Assembly (NCBI RefSeq): GCF_008642315.1
Contig: NZ_CP029192.1
Span: 4,712,001-4,776,000, forward strand
Source of the DNA: Streptomyces venezuelae
GTDB taxonomy: Bacteria > Actinomycetota > Actinomycetes > Streptomycetales > Streptomycetaceae
Direction: 5' to 3'
DNA length: 64,000 bases
Part shown: in pieces, positions 27,763-35,679 of the stretch
Position numbering within the stretch: the stretch's first letter is position 1
Layout of the letters: each line of letters opens with the position of its first letter
Translations under genes and position numbers: made by a program
The notes under the pieces: model-generated
The model's database searches: none
Told to the model about the DNA's origin: nothing
Seen by the model: only the letters and a program-made list of their open reading frames with translations

Positions 27763-27837
27763 CGGTCCTGACGGGATTTGAACCCGCGGCCTCCACCTTG
27801 ACAGGGTGGCGAGCACTCCAAACTGCTCCACAGGACC
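27763..27837 (-). tRNA. tRNA-Asp(GTC)
   Basis: Acceptor GGTCCTG/CAGGACC, anticodon loop CTGTCAA (GTC) in stem CCACC/GGTGG, T-loop TTCAAAT, discriminator G. CCA is not encoded. It lies downstream of hrpA on the same strand and is identical to the copy at 35413-35487. Confidence 0.98.
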
Positions 27838-27931
27838 TTGCTCGCGGCACTTGGTGTTGCGTTGTGCTGCGAGATGAGACTGTACAGCAGCGCAGGCCCA
27901 GCGGTCGAACTCACCCTGTGCGGTCGCCCGG

Positions 27932-30900
27932 TTACGGCACCGCCGCGTCGATCGCCTTCACGATCCGTTTGTCCGAGACGGGGTACGCCGTGCCCAGCGC
28001 GTGCGCGAAGTAGCTGACGCGGAGCTCCTCGAGCATCCAGCGGATGTCCAGGACCTCCTGCGGCACCGGCCTGCCCTGCGGCATCTGTTCGAGCAGCCAC
28101 AGGTACTCGTCGCGCATCTCGTGGACCTTCTCCATGCGAGAGGTGTCCCGCTGGACGTTCGTCGGCATCTGCTGCAGGCGCCGGTCCGCCGCGACCATGT
28201 ACCGCATCAGGTCCGGCAGCCGCCGCAGCCCGGTCTCCGTCACGAAGCCCGGCTTGATGAGGGAGTTCAGCTGCTCCCGCACGTCCGCGAGGTTCGCGAG
28301 GAGCGTCGGGCTCTTCGACGACTTCAGCCGGCGCTCGCACGCCTGCCAGGCGGCCAGGACCTGCTGCACCTGCCCGACCGCGTGCACGGTCGTGTCGACG
28401 ATCTCCGCCCGCACCTTGTCGAAGAGCTTGCGGTACGACTCCTCGTCCCAGACGGGCCCGCCGAAGTCCGCGATCAGCTTGTCCGCGGCGGCCATCGCGC
28501 AGTCGGCGAAGAGGGCCTGCACGGAGCCGTGCGGGTTCGCGGACAGGGCGATCTTCTGCTGGTTGCTCAGCTTGTCCGAGGCGAACTTGGCCGGATTGAC
28601 GGGGATGTTGCGCAGGATGAGGCGCCGCATGCCCCGCCACATGGCCTGGAGCTGCTCCGCCTCCGTGTCGAAGAGGCGTACGGAGACGGTGTCGCCGTCG
28701 TCGACCAGCGCCGGGTACGCCTTCACCGGCTGGCCCGCGCGGCGCGTCTCGAAGACGCGCGTGAGGGTGCCGAGCGTCCAGTCCGTGAGGCCCGTGCGCT
28801 CCACGGCCGCCCCGCCCGTCCGCTCGGCCGTCGCCGCGGCCGCCTGCGAGAGCGCCTTGCGGGCCTTCGGCTTCAGCCGGACCTTCAGGGCTTCCAGGTC
28901 CTTGTCCTCGGCGAGCTTCTTGCGCCGCTCGTCGGTGATCCGGAACGTGATCTTCAAGTGGTCGGGCACGCGCGTCAGGTCGAAGTCGTCCGGCGAGACC
29001 GGCACGCCGACCATCCGCTGGAGCTCGCGCGCCAGGGTGACGTGCAGCGGCTCCTGCAGCGGCACCGCACGCTCCAGGAACGCCTTCGCGAAGTTCGGCG
29101 CGGGCACGTAGTTGCGGCGGATCGGCTTGGGCAGGGAGCGGATCAGCTCGATGACCACGTCCTCGCGCAGGCCCGGGATCTGCCAGTCGAAGCCCTCGTC
29201 CGTGACCTGGTTCAGGACCTGGAGCGGGATGTGGACCGTCACGCCGTCCGCGTCCGCGCCCGGCTCGAACTGGTACGTCACCTTGAACTTGAGCTGCCCC
29301 TGCCGCCACGAGTCGGGGTAGTCGTCCTTGGAGACGTCCTGCGCCTTCTCGTTGATCAGCATCGACCGCTCGAAGTCGAGCAGCTCCGGCTCCTCGCGGT
29401 GTTTCTTCTTCCACCAGGAGTCGAAGTGCGCCCCCGACACGACGTGTTCGGGGACCCGCTGGTCGTAGAAGTCGAAGAGCGTCTCGTCGTCGACGAGGAT
29501 GTCGCGGCGCCGGGCCCGGTGCTCCAGCTCCTCGACCTCGGTCAGGAGCCTGCGGTTGGCGGCGAAGAACTTGTGGTGCGTGCGCCAGTCGCCCTCGACC
29601 AGCGCGTTGCGGATGAACAGGTCGCGGGAGACCTCGGGGTCGATGCGGCCGTAGTTCACCTTGCGGTCGGTGACGATCGGGACGCCGTAGAGCGTGACCT
29701 TCTCTATCGCCATGACCGCCGCCTGGTCCTTCTCCCAGTGCGGTTCGCTGTACGTGCGCTTCAGGAGGTGCTGGGCGAGCGGCTCGACCCACTCCGGCTC
29801 GATGCGGGCGTTCACCCGGGCCCACAGGCGCGAGGTCTCCACCAGCTCGGCGGACATGATGAAGCGCGGGGGCTTCTTGAAGAGCGCGGAGCCGGGGAAG
29901 ACGGCGAACTTGGCGTTGCGGGCGCCCAGGTACTCGTTGCGCCCGCCACCCCGCTGCTTGGGGTCGCTGTCCTTGGACTCCTTCACGTCCTTCATCCCGA
30001 TGTGGGACAGGAGGCCGGCGAGGAGGGAGATGTGCACGTGCTGCTCGGGGGCGTCCTCTTCGTTGAGGTGGATGCCCATCTGCTTGGCGACCGTGCGCAG
30101 CTGCGTGTAGATGTCCTGCCACTCGCGGATGCGCAGGAAGTTCAGGTACTCCGCCTTGCACATACGCCGGAAGGAGGAGGAACCGCGCTCCTTCTGCTGC
30201 TCCCTCACGTACCGCCACAGATTGAGGAAGGCGAGGAAGTCGCTCGTCTCGTCCTTGAAGCGGGCGTGCTGCTGGTCGGCCTGTGCCTGCTTCTCCGCCG
30301 GGCGCTCGCGCGGGTCCTGGATGGAGAGGGCCGCGGCGATCACCATGACCTCGCGCACGCAGCCGTTCTTGTCGGCCTCCAGGACCATCCGGGCCAGGCG
30401 CGGGTCGACGGGGAGCTGGCTGAGCTTGCGGCCCTGTTGGGTGAGCCGTTTCTTCGGGTCCTTCTGCGCCGGGTCGAGCGCTCCCAGCTCCTGGAGGAGC
30501 TGCACGCCGTCGCGGATGTTGCGGTGGTCCGGCGGGTCGATGAAGGGGAACTTCTCGATGTCGCCGAGGCCGGCCGCCGTCATCTGGAGGATGACGGACG
30601 CGAGGTTCGTACGGAGGATCTCGGCGTCCGTGAACTCGGGGCGCGAGACGAAGTCGTCCTCGCTGTACAGCCGGATGCAGATGCCGTCCGACGTACGCCC
30701 GCAGCGGCCCTTGCGCTGGTTGGCGCTGGCCTGGCTGATCGCCTCGATGGGCAGGCGCTGCACCTTCGTGCGGTGGCTGTAGCGGGAGATGCGGGCCGTG
30801 CCCGGGTCGATCACGTACTTGATGCCGGGGACGGTCAGCGAGGTCTCCGCCACGTTCGTCGCGAGGACGATGCGTCTCCCGGTGTGCTGCTGGAAGACGC

Positions 30901-31903
30901 GGTGCTGCTCGGCGTGCGAGAGCCGGGCGTAGAGAGGGAGGACCTCGGTGAACCGGAGGTTCTTCTTGTTCAGCGCGTCCGCCGTGTCGCGGATCTCGCG
31001 CTCTCCGGAGAGGAAGACGAGGATGTCGCCCTTGCCCTCGGCCTGGAGCTCCTCGACGGCGTCCGTGATCGCGGTGATCTGGTCGCGGTCGCTCTCTTCG
31101 CTGTCCTCTTCGAGGAGCGGGCGATAACGCACCTCCACGGGATACGTGCGTCCGCTGACCTCGACGATCGGCGCGTCCCCGAAGTGCCGCGAGAAACGCT
31201 CCGGGTCGATGGTCGCGGAGGTGATCACGACCTTCAGGTCCGGGCGCTTGGGCAGCAGCTGCGCGAGATAACCGAGCAGGAAGTCGATGTTGAGCGACCG
31301 CTCGTGGGCCTCGTCGATGATGATCGTGTCGTACGCGCGCAGCTCGCGGTCCGTCTGGATCTCGGCGAGCAGGATGCCGTCCGTCATCAGCTTCACGAAC
31401 GTGTCCGCGCCGACCTGGTCGGTGAAGCGGACCTTCCAGCCGACGGCCTCGCCCAGCGGGGTGTTGAGCTCATCCGCCACGCGCTCGGCGACCGTGCGGG
31501 CCGCGATGCGGCGGGGCTGCGTGTGGCCGATCATGCCGCGCACGCCCCGGCCGAGCTCCATGCAGATCTTGGGGATCTGCGTGGTCTTGCCCGAACCGGT
31601 CTCACCGGCGACGATCACGACCTGGTGGTCGCGGATCGCCTCGGCGATCTCGTCCTTCTTCTGGCTGACCGGGAGTTGCTCCGGATACGTGATCGCGGGC
31701 ATGCGGGAGCCGCGCTCGGCCATCCGCGCCTCGGCCTTCTCCACGTCCGCCGCGATCTCGGCGAGGACGGCGGCACGGGCCTCGGGCTTACGGATGCGGC
31801 GGGCACCCTCCAGCCGCCGGCCGATCCGGTGCTCGTCGCGCAGCGACAGCTCGGAGAGTCGGGGGGCGAGGGCGTCGAGGGCAAGGGCGGGCTGCGTAGA
31901 CAT
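27932..31903 (-). CDS. hrpA: ATP-dependent RNA helicase HrpA
   Basis: 1323 residues, typical full length of bacterial HrpA. DEAH-box helicase of RNA metabolism: Walker A GETGSGKT (100-107), motif Ia TQPRRIAA, DEAH 197-200 in IIIDEAHERS, SATID, and motif VI QRKGRCGR. The conserved C-terminal HrpA region extends to the end. It acts in the cytoplasm on structured RNA and mRNA processing. A 1452-residue antisense frame covers nearly the same bases but contains no known domain. Confidence 0.97.
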   Translation of the reverse strand: MSTQPALALDALAPRLSELSLRDEHRIGRRLEGARRIRKPEARAAVLAEIAADVEKAEARMAERGSRMPAITYPEQLPVSQKKDEIAEAIRDHQVVIVAGETGSGKTTQIPKICMELGRGVRGMIGHTQPRRIAARTVAERVADELNTPLGEAVGWKVRFTDQVGADTFVKLMTDGILLAEIQTDRELRAYDTIIIDEAHERSLNIDFLLGYLAQLLPKRPDLKVVITSATIDPERFSRHFGDAPIVEVSGRTYPVEVRYRPLLEEDSEESDRDQITAITDAVEELQAEGKGDILVFLSGEREIRDTADALNKKNLRFTEVLPLYARLSHAEQHRVFQQHTGRRIVLATNVAETSLTVPGIKYVIDPGTARISRYSHRTKVQRLPIEAISQASANQRKGRCGRTSDGICIRLYSEDDFVSRPEFTDAEILRTNLASVILQMTAAGLGDIEKFPFIDPPDHRNIRDGVQLLQELGALDPAQKDPKKRLTQQGRKLSQLPVDPRLARMVLEADKNGCVREVMVIAAALSIQDPRERPAEKQAQADQQHARFKDETSDFLAFLNLWRYVREQQKERGSSSFRRMCKAEYLNFLRIREWQDIYTQLRTVAKQMGIHLNEEDAPEQHVHISLLAGLLSHIGMKDVKESKDSDPKQRGGGRNEYLGARNAKFAVFPGSALFKKPPRFIMSAELVETSRLWARVNARIEPEWVEPLAQHLLKRTYSEPHWEKDQAAVMAIEKVTLYGVPIVTDRKVNYGRIDPEVSRDLFIRNALVEGDWRTHHKFFAANRRLLTEVEELEHRARRRDILVDDETLFDFYDQRVPEHVVSGAHFDSWWKKKHREEPELLDFERSMLINEKAQDVSKDDYPDSWRQGQLKFKVTYQFEPGADADGVTVHIPLQVLNQVTDEGFDWQIPGLREDVVIELIRSLPKPIRRNYVPAPNFAKAFLERAVPLQEPLHVTLARELQRMVGVPVSPDDFDLTRVPDHLKITFRITDERRKKLAEDKDLEALKVRLKPKARKALSQAAAATAERTGGAAVERTGLTDWTLGTLTRVFETRRAGQPVKAYPALVDDGDTVSVRLFDTEAEQLQAMWRGMRRLILRNIPVNPAKFASDKLSNQQKIALSANPHGSVQALFADCAMAAADKLIADFGGPVWDEESYRKLFDKVRAEIVDTTVHAVGQVQQVLAAWQACERRLKSSKSPTLLANLADVREQLNSLIKPGFVTETGLRRLPDLMRYMVAADRRLQQMPTNVQRDTSRMEKVHEMRDEYLWLLEQMPQGRPVPQEVLDIRWMLEELRVSYFAHALGTAYPVSDKRIVKAIDAAVP

Positions 31904-31986
31904 ACGGCGTCCAGGATCTCACCCGCGACTCGGCAGTGGCGAACCGATTTCTCTGGCGGGGCGCCCTTGCACGTACGATTCCGGGC

Positions 31987-32382
31987 ATGCCGACCCGCAC
32001 GCGCACGACCTGGAGCCCCCTCGCGGTGGTCTTCCTCGTCGTGCTCGGGCTCGGGATGTTCTGCGGACCCGCGGCCGCCGCGCAGCAGCCGGTGGCCACG
32101 GCCGTCGAGGCCACCGCGGCCGCCGAGGCGTTCGCCGCCCAGGCGGCCGACGTGCAGGGCTCGCCCGGCTGCGGCAAGGGCACCGACCGCGACGCCGACC
32201 AGACGCCGGGCACCCCGCAGCGCCCCGGAACGGCGTACGAACTGCTGCCCGCGCTGCACGACACCCGGGCCGCGTCCGGCTCGTGGGGCGCCGACCAGGC
32301 CGTGCTCCTGGTGGCACCGGGCCGGGCACCGCCCGCACTCACTCCGCCCTCACCGATAGATCTCTCGATCCTGCGCGTGTAG
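31987..32382 (+). CDS. Small secreted or membrane-anchored protein, unknown
   Basis: 131 residues from the ATG at 31987. A hydrophobic N-terminal segment (LAVVFLVVLGLGMFCGPAAAA) acts as signal or anchor, here given as LAVVFLVVLGLGMF, followed by an Ala-rich helix and a polar tail. A single Cys occurs in SPGCGKG. TACGAT ends 7 bases before the start, with no ribosome site, so the message may be leaderless. No family recognised. It is divergent from hrpA. Confidence 0.65.
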   Translation: MPTRTRTTWSPLAVVFLVVLGLGMFCGPAAAAQQPVATAVEATAAAEAFAAQAADVQGSPGCGKGTDRDADQTPGTPQRPGTAYELLPALHDTRAASGSWGADQAVLLVAPGRAPPALTPPSPIDLSILRV

Positions 32383-32384
32383 GA

Positions 32385-32404
32385 GGCCCCTGACTTCAGG
32401 GGCC
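32385..32404 (+). terminator. Hairpin between the small secreted protein and dsbA-like gene
   Basis: GGCCCCTG-ACTT-CAGGGGCC, 8-bp perfect stem, 3 bases past the stop codon. Confidence 0.6.
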
Positions 32405-32452
32405 CCTTCACCGACGTCACCGACGTACAACAGGACAAGAGAGAGCACTTCC

Positions 32453-33244
32453 GTGCCCAAGAACGGCAGCAAGCCTCAGAACAGCAGCAACAAGAGCCGC
32501 AACATCGCCATCGGCGCGGGTGTCGCCGTCGCCGCAGTGCTGCTCGGCGTCGCCTCGTACACGGCGACCAAGCCCGCCGGCTCCTCCGGCGGCGGCACCG
32601 TCAAGGAGGAGGCCGCGGGCGCCGCGCCCTCCACCGAGTCGCAGGCCGGTGTCTACCCCGAGCTGGAGAAGCTCGCCCGGCGCGACGCCAAGGACCCGCT
32701 CGCGCAGGGCCGCGCCGACGCACCCGTCGTGATGGTCGAGTACGCCGACTTCAAGTGCGGCTTCTGCGGCAAGTTCGCCCGCGACACCGAGCCGGGCCTC
32801 GTGAAGAAGTACGTCGACGAGGGCACCCTGCGCATCGAATGGCGCAACTTCCCGATCTTCGGCGCGGACTCCGAGCGCGCCGCGCGCGCCGCGTGGGCGG
32901 CGGGCAGGCAGGGGCGCTTCTGGCAGTTCCACGAGGCCGCGTACGCCGAGGGGTCCAAGGAGAAGGGCTTCGGCGACGGCCGTCTGAAGGAGCTCGCCAA
33001 GGACGCCGGGGTCGAGGACGTCGACAAGTTCGTCACCGACGCGGGCAGCGACGCGGCCAAGAGCGCCGTGCAGAAGGACCAGGAGGAGGCGTACGGCCTC
33101 GGCGCCGCCGCGACGCCCTCCTTCGTGATCAACGGGCGGCCCGTCTCGGGTGCCCAGCCGGACCAGGTCTTCCACCAGGCCATCGAGTCGGCGGCGAAGA
33201 GCGCGAAGGCGGCCGGCAAGGGCAAGGGCGGCGGTTCCGAGTGA
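32453..33244 (+). CDS. DsbA-like thioredoxin-fold protein, membrane-anchored
   Basis: 263 residues, GTG start at 32453. A single hydrophobic anchor (about residues 18-36) places the thioredoxin domain outside. The redox motif is C102-G-F-C105 in DFKCGFCGKF; the cis-Pro loop is ATPSFVINGRPVSG. The Gly/Ser linker 42-60 is flexible. It probably oxidises or reduces disulfides of exported proteins. The next gene overlaps by GTGA and encodes a CcdA/DsbD-like membrane protein, the likely electron partner. Confidence 0.9.
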   Translation: MPKNGSKPQNSSNKSRNIAIGAGVAVAAVLLGVASYTATKPAGSSGGGTVKEEAAGAAPSTESQAGVYPELEKLARRDAKDPLAQGRADAPVVMVEYADFKCGFCGKFARDTEPGLVKKYVDEGTLRIEWRNFPIFGADSERAARAAWAAGRQGRFWQFHEAAYAEGSKEKGFGDGRLKELAKDAGVEDVDKFVTDAGSDAAKSAVQKDQEEAYGLGAAATPSFVINGRPVSGAQPDQVFHQAIESAAKSAKAAGKGKGGGSE

Positions 33245-34110
33245 CCGCCGACGTCGGGTACTTCGCCGCGTTCCTGGGCGGCCTCCTCGCCCTGATCAGC
33301 CCGTGCAGCGCACTGCTCCTGCCCGCCTTCTTCGCCTACTCGATCGACTCCACCTCGCGCCTCGTCGCGCGCACCGGCATCTTCTACGCGGGACTCGCGA
33401 CGACCCTGGTGCCGCTCGGCGCCGCCGGGTCCTACGCCGGGCGGTTCTTCTTCGGCCACCGCGACCAGCTGGTGCTCGCCGCGGGCTGGCTGATCATCGG
33501 GCTCGGCGTGCTCCAGATCCTCGGCATGGGCTTCGCCTCGCGGCGGATGGCGGAGCTCTCCGGCCGCATCCGCCCGACCACGGCGTTCTCCGTGTACGCG
33601 CTGGGCGCGGTGTACGGGCTCGCCGGGTTCTGCGCGGGGCCGATCCTCGGCAGCGTCCTGACGGTGGCCGCGGTGAGCGGAAGCCCGGTGTACGGGGGGC
33701 TGCTGCTCGCCGTGTACGCGCTGGGGATGGCCGTGCCCCTCTTCGTGCTCGCCCTCCTCTGGGAGCGGTTCGACCTGGGGCGGCGCAGGTGGCTGCGGGG
33801 CCGGACGTTCCGGCTCGGACGGTTCGAACTGCACACGACGTCCCTGCTGTCCGGCCTGTTCTTCATCGCTCTGGGCGCGCTGTTCCTCGTGTACGACGGG
33901 ACGACGGCGCTGCCCGGCCTGCTCGGCGTGGACGACTCGTTCGCGGCGGAGCAGTGGGCGGGGGACCTCGGCCGGGCGGTGCCGGACTCGGTGCTGCTCG
34001 TGGGGGTCGTGGTGCTGGTGGGGGCCGTGCTCGGGGCACGCGCGTGGCGCAGGCGCGAGGGCAGTGCGCCCGAATCGCCCGTTAGCGAGGATTCGCCCGT
34101 TACCAAGTGA
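33241..34110 (+). CDS. CcdA/DsbD-like transmembrane thiol-redox protein
   Basis: 289 residues from the GTG at 33241 overlapping the upstream TGA; the open frame before this is a shadow. Six or more membrane segments. The CcdA cysteine pair is visible as C22 in LISPCSALLLP and C131 in LAGFCAGPILGS, each at the start of a segment. Such proteins carry electrons across the membrane to extracytoplasmic thioredoxin-like proteins for cytochrome c maturation or disulfide repair. Translational coupling with the DsbA-like gene supports a two-protein module. Confidence 0.9.
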   Translation: MTADVGYFAAFLGGLLALISPCSALLLPAFFAYSIDSTSRLVARTGIFYAGLATTLVPLGAAGSYAGRFFFGHRDQLVLAAGWLIIGLGVLQILGMGFASRRMAELSGRIRPTTAFSVYALGAVYGLAGFCAGPILGSVLTVAAVSGSPVYGGLLLAVYALGMAVPLFVLALLWERFDLGRRRWLRGRTFRLGRFELHTTSLLSGLFFIALGALFLVYDGTTALPGLLGVDDSFAAEQWAGDLGRAVPDSVLLVGVVVLVGAVLGARAWRRREGSAPESPVSEDSPVTK

Positions 34111-34121
34111 GAAGGATGTGT

Positions 34122-34139
34122 ATACGTGGTTTAGCGTAT
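34122..34139 (+). promoter_or_regulatory. Inverted repeat just before the DUF3533-like gene
   Basis: ATACG, 8 bases, CGTAT (34122-34126 with 34135-34139), ending 4 bases before the ATG. No ribosome site is present, so it may overlap promoter and start of a leaderless message and serve as an operator. Confidence 0.4.
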
Positions 34140-34143
34140 TCGT

Positions 34144-35259
34144 ATGCCTGATCATGAACCGGAGCCGCACCAGGACGGTGCACACCAGCACGAGCCGCAC
34201 CAGCACGGCGCGCACGGGCGCGTTCCCACCCGGAGCGAGCGGTGGGACGCGTTCAAGCAGTCGCCCTTCCTGCCCGCGATCGTGCTGGTGTTCATCCTGG
34301 CGGCCGCCGCCGGGCTCTTCGCCGGTTCGTACACGTTCTCCATGGCGAAGCCGACCCCGCACCACATCCCCACCGCGGTGGTCGACACCACGGACAAGGG
34401 CGACTCGGCCCGCGGCAAGGCCTTCCTCGACGGCATGGAGAAGGCCCTGAACGCCTCCCTGGAGGTGCACCGGTACGACAACCGGGAAGCGGCCAGGCTG
34501 GACGTGGAGGAACAGAAGGTCTTCGCGATCCTCGACGTGGCCCGCGGCGGCGGCAAGGTGACGCTGGACGTCTCCGGGGCGTCCGGCGCCTCCGTCGCGC
34601 AGGTGCTCGCGGAGACCGCGCCGAAGGTCGGCGAGAAGGTCGGCGTCCCCGTCACGGTGAAGGACATCAAGCCGCTCCAGGAGGGCGACCCGCGGGGCCT
34701 CGCCATCTTCTACATCTCCCTCGCCGCCGTGATCATCGGCTTCGTGGGAGCCATCCAGCTGAGCGTCCACGCGCGCGGCCTGAACCCGGCCGAGCGGATC
34801 GGGTTCACCATCCTTTACGCGCTGCTCGGCGCGTTCGTCATCTCGGCGGTCGTCGACTGGTGGCTGGGCGCGCTGGATCTGCCCTTCGTGGAGTCCTGGC
34901 TGATCCTCGCGCTGACGATGTTCGCGTCGGGCATGGTCTTCACGATGTTCAACACGCTGTTCGGGCGCTGGGCGATGATCCCGACGTGGGGCCTGATGGT
35001 GCTCCTCGGGAACCCGTCGTCCGGCGGCGCGGTGTCGTGGCCGCTGCTCCCCTCGGTGCTCGGCCACATCGGCCAGTGGCTGCCGCCGGGGGCGTCGGTG
35101 AACGCGCAGCACACGGCGGTCTACTTCGGCGGCCACCAGCACGCGTTCCCGTTCCTGGTGCTCGGCGCGTGGGCGCTGGTGTCCTCGACGGTGTTCTGGG
35201 TCTGGCGGCACCGCCATCCGGGCGGCCGGGTCTCGGCGCCGGCCCACGCGGGGGCGTGA
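34144..35259 (+). CDS. DUF3533/YhgE-like membrane protein with His-rich N-terminus
   Basis: 371 residues. The first 25 residues are His/Glu/Gln-rich (HQDGAHQHEPHQHGAHG), then one membrane segment (about 43-63), an extracytoplasmic domain of about 125 residues (starts KPTPHHIPTAVVDTTDKG) and five or so C-terminal segments. This layout is that of the ABC-2-like DUF3533/YhgE group of putative exporters and phage-infection-type proteins. The His-rich head could bind metal. An inverted repeat overlaps its start. Confidence 0.75.
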   Translation: MPDHEPEPHQDGAHQHEPHQHGAHGRVPTRSERWDAFKQSPFLPAIVLVFILAAAAGLFAGSYTFSMAKPTPHHIPTAVVDTTDKGDSARGKAFLDGMEKALNASLEVHRYDNREAARLDVEEQKVFAILDVARGGGKVTLDVSGASGASVAQVLAETAPKVGEKVGVPVTVKDIKPLQEGDPRGLAIFYISLAAVIIGFVGAIQLSVHARGLNPAERIGFTILYALLGAFVISAVVDWWLGALDLPFVESWLILALTMFASGMVFTMFNTLFGRWAMIPTWGLMVLLGNPSSGGAVSWPLLPSVLGHIGQWLPPGASVNAQHTAVYFGGHQHAFPFLVLGAWALVSSTVFWVWRHRHPGGRVSAPAHAGA

Positions 35260-35276
35260 CGGGGGACGGGAACGAC

Positions 35277-35303
35277 AGAAGCCCCGCCGGTGGCGGGGCT
35301 TCT
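35277..35303. terminator. Bidirectional terminator between DUF3533-like gene and tRNA cluster
   Basis: 12-bp perfect stem (35277-35288 with 35292-35303), loop GGT. It faces the gene end on the plus strand and the tRNA-Phe 3' end on the minus strand. Confidence 0.8.
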
Positions 35304-35311
35304 GGAAGAAG

Positions 35312-35385
35312 TGGCTGGGGCCGGGATCGAACCGGCGACCTATCGCTTTTCAGGCGATCGCTCGTACCAACTGAGCTACCCAGCC
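35312..35385 (-). tRNA. tRNA-Phe(GAA)
   Basis: Acceptor GGCTGGG/CCCAGCC, anticodon loop CTGAAAA (GAA) in stem ATCGC/GCGAT, T-loop TTCGATC, discriminator A. Last gene of a Glu-Asp-Phe cluster on the minus strand. Confidence 0.98.
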
Positions 35386-35412
35386 ACGCAGTTCGCCGAA
35401 GCGATCTGCAAG

Positions 35413-35487
35413 CGGTCCTGACGGGATTTGAACCCGCGGCCTCCACCTTGACAGGGTGGCGAGCACTCCAAACTGCTCCACAGGACC
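35413..35487 (-). tRNA. tRNA-Asp(GTC), second copy
   Basis: Identical over 75 bases to the tRNA-Asp at 27763-27837, anticodon GTC. It lies between tRNA-Glu and tRNA-Phe on one probable transcript. Confidence 0.98.
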
Positions 35488-35492
35488 AAGCG

Positions 35493-35517
35493 TTGTGCGA
35501 GCACTAGTCTCGCACAA
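35493..35517 (-). other. Hairpin between tRNA-Glu and tRNA-Asp
   Basis: TTGTGCGAG pairs perfectly with CTCGCACAA (35493-35501 with 35509-35517) around a 7-base loop. In the middle of a tRNA transcript it is more likely a processing signal than a full terminator, but either is possible. Confidence 0.55.
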
Positions 35518-35526
35518 GGTGTTGCG

Positions 35527-35599
35527 TGCCCCCAACGGGATTCGAACCCGTGCTACCGCCTTGAAAGGGCGGCGTCCTGGGCCACTAGACGATGAGGGC
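35527..35599 (-). tRNA. tRNA-Glu(TTC)
   Basis: Acceptor GCCCTCA/TGGGGGC with one G-T pair, anticodon loop CTTTCAA (TTC), T-loop TTCGAAT, discriminator A. First tRNA of the cluster. Confidence 0.97.
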
Positions 35600-35679
35600 T
35601 AAGAGGCCCGCCTGGGCGCTTTGCAGCGCGTCGGGGACGTGAGAAGCATATGGGATGCGGGGAGGTATCGCCAAAACGC

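Noticed and set aside
28001..32359. 1452-codon plus-strand ORF antisense to hrpA
   Set aside because: Arg/Leu/Val/Glu-rich shadow typical of high-GC genes; no domain, no ribosome site, while hrpA has all helicase motifs in the other strand.
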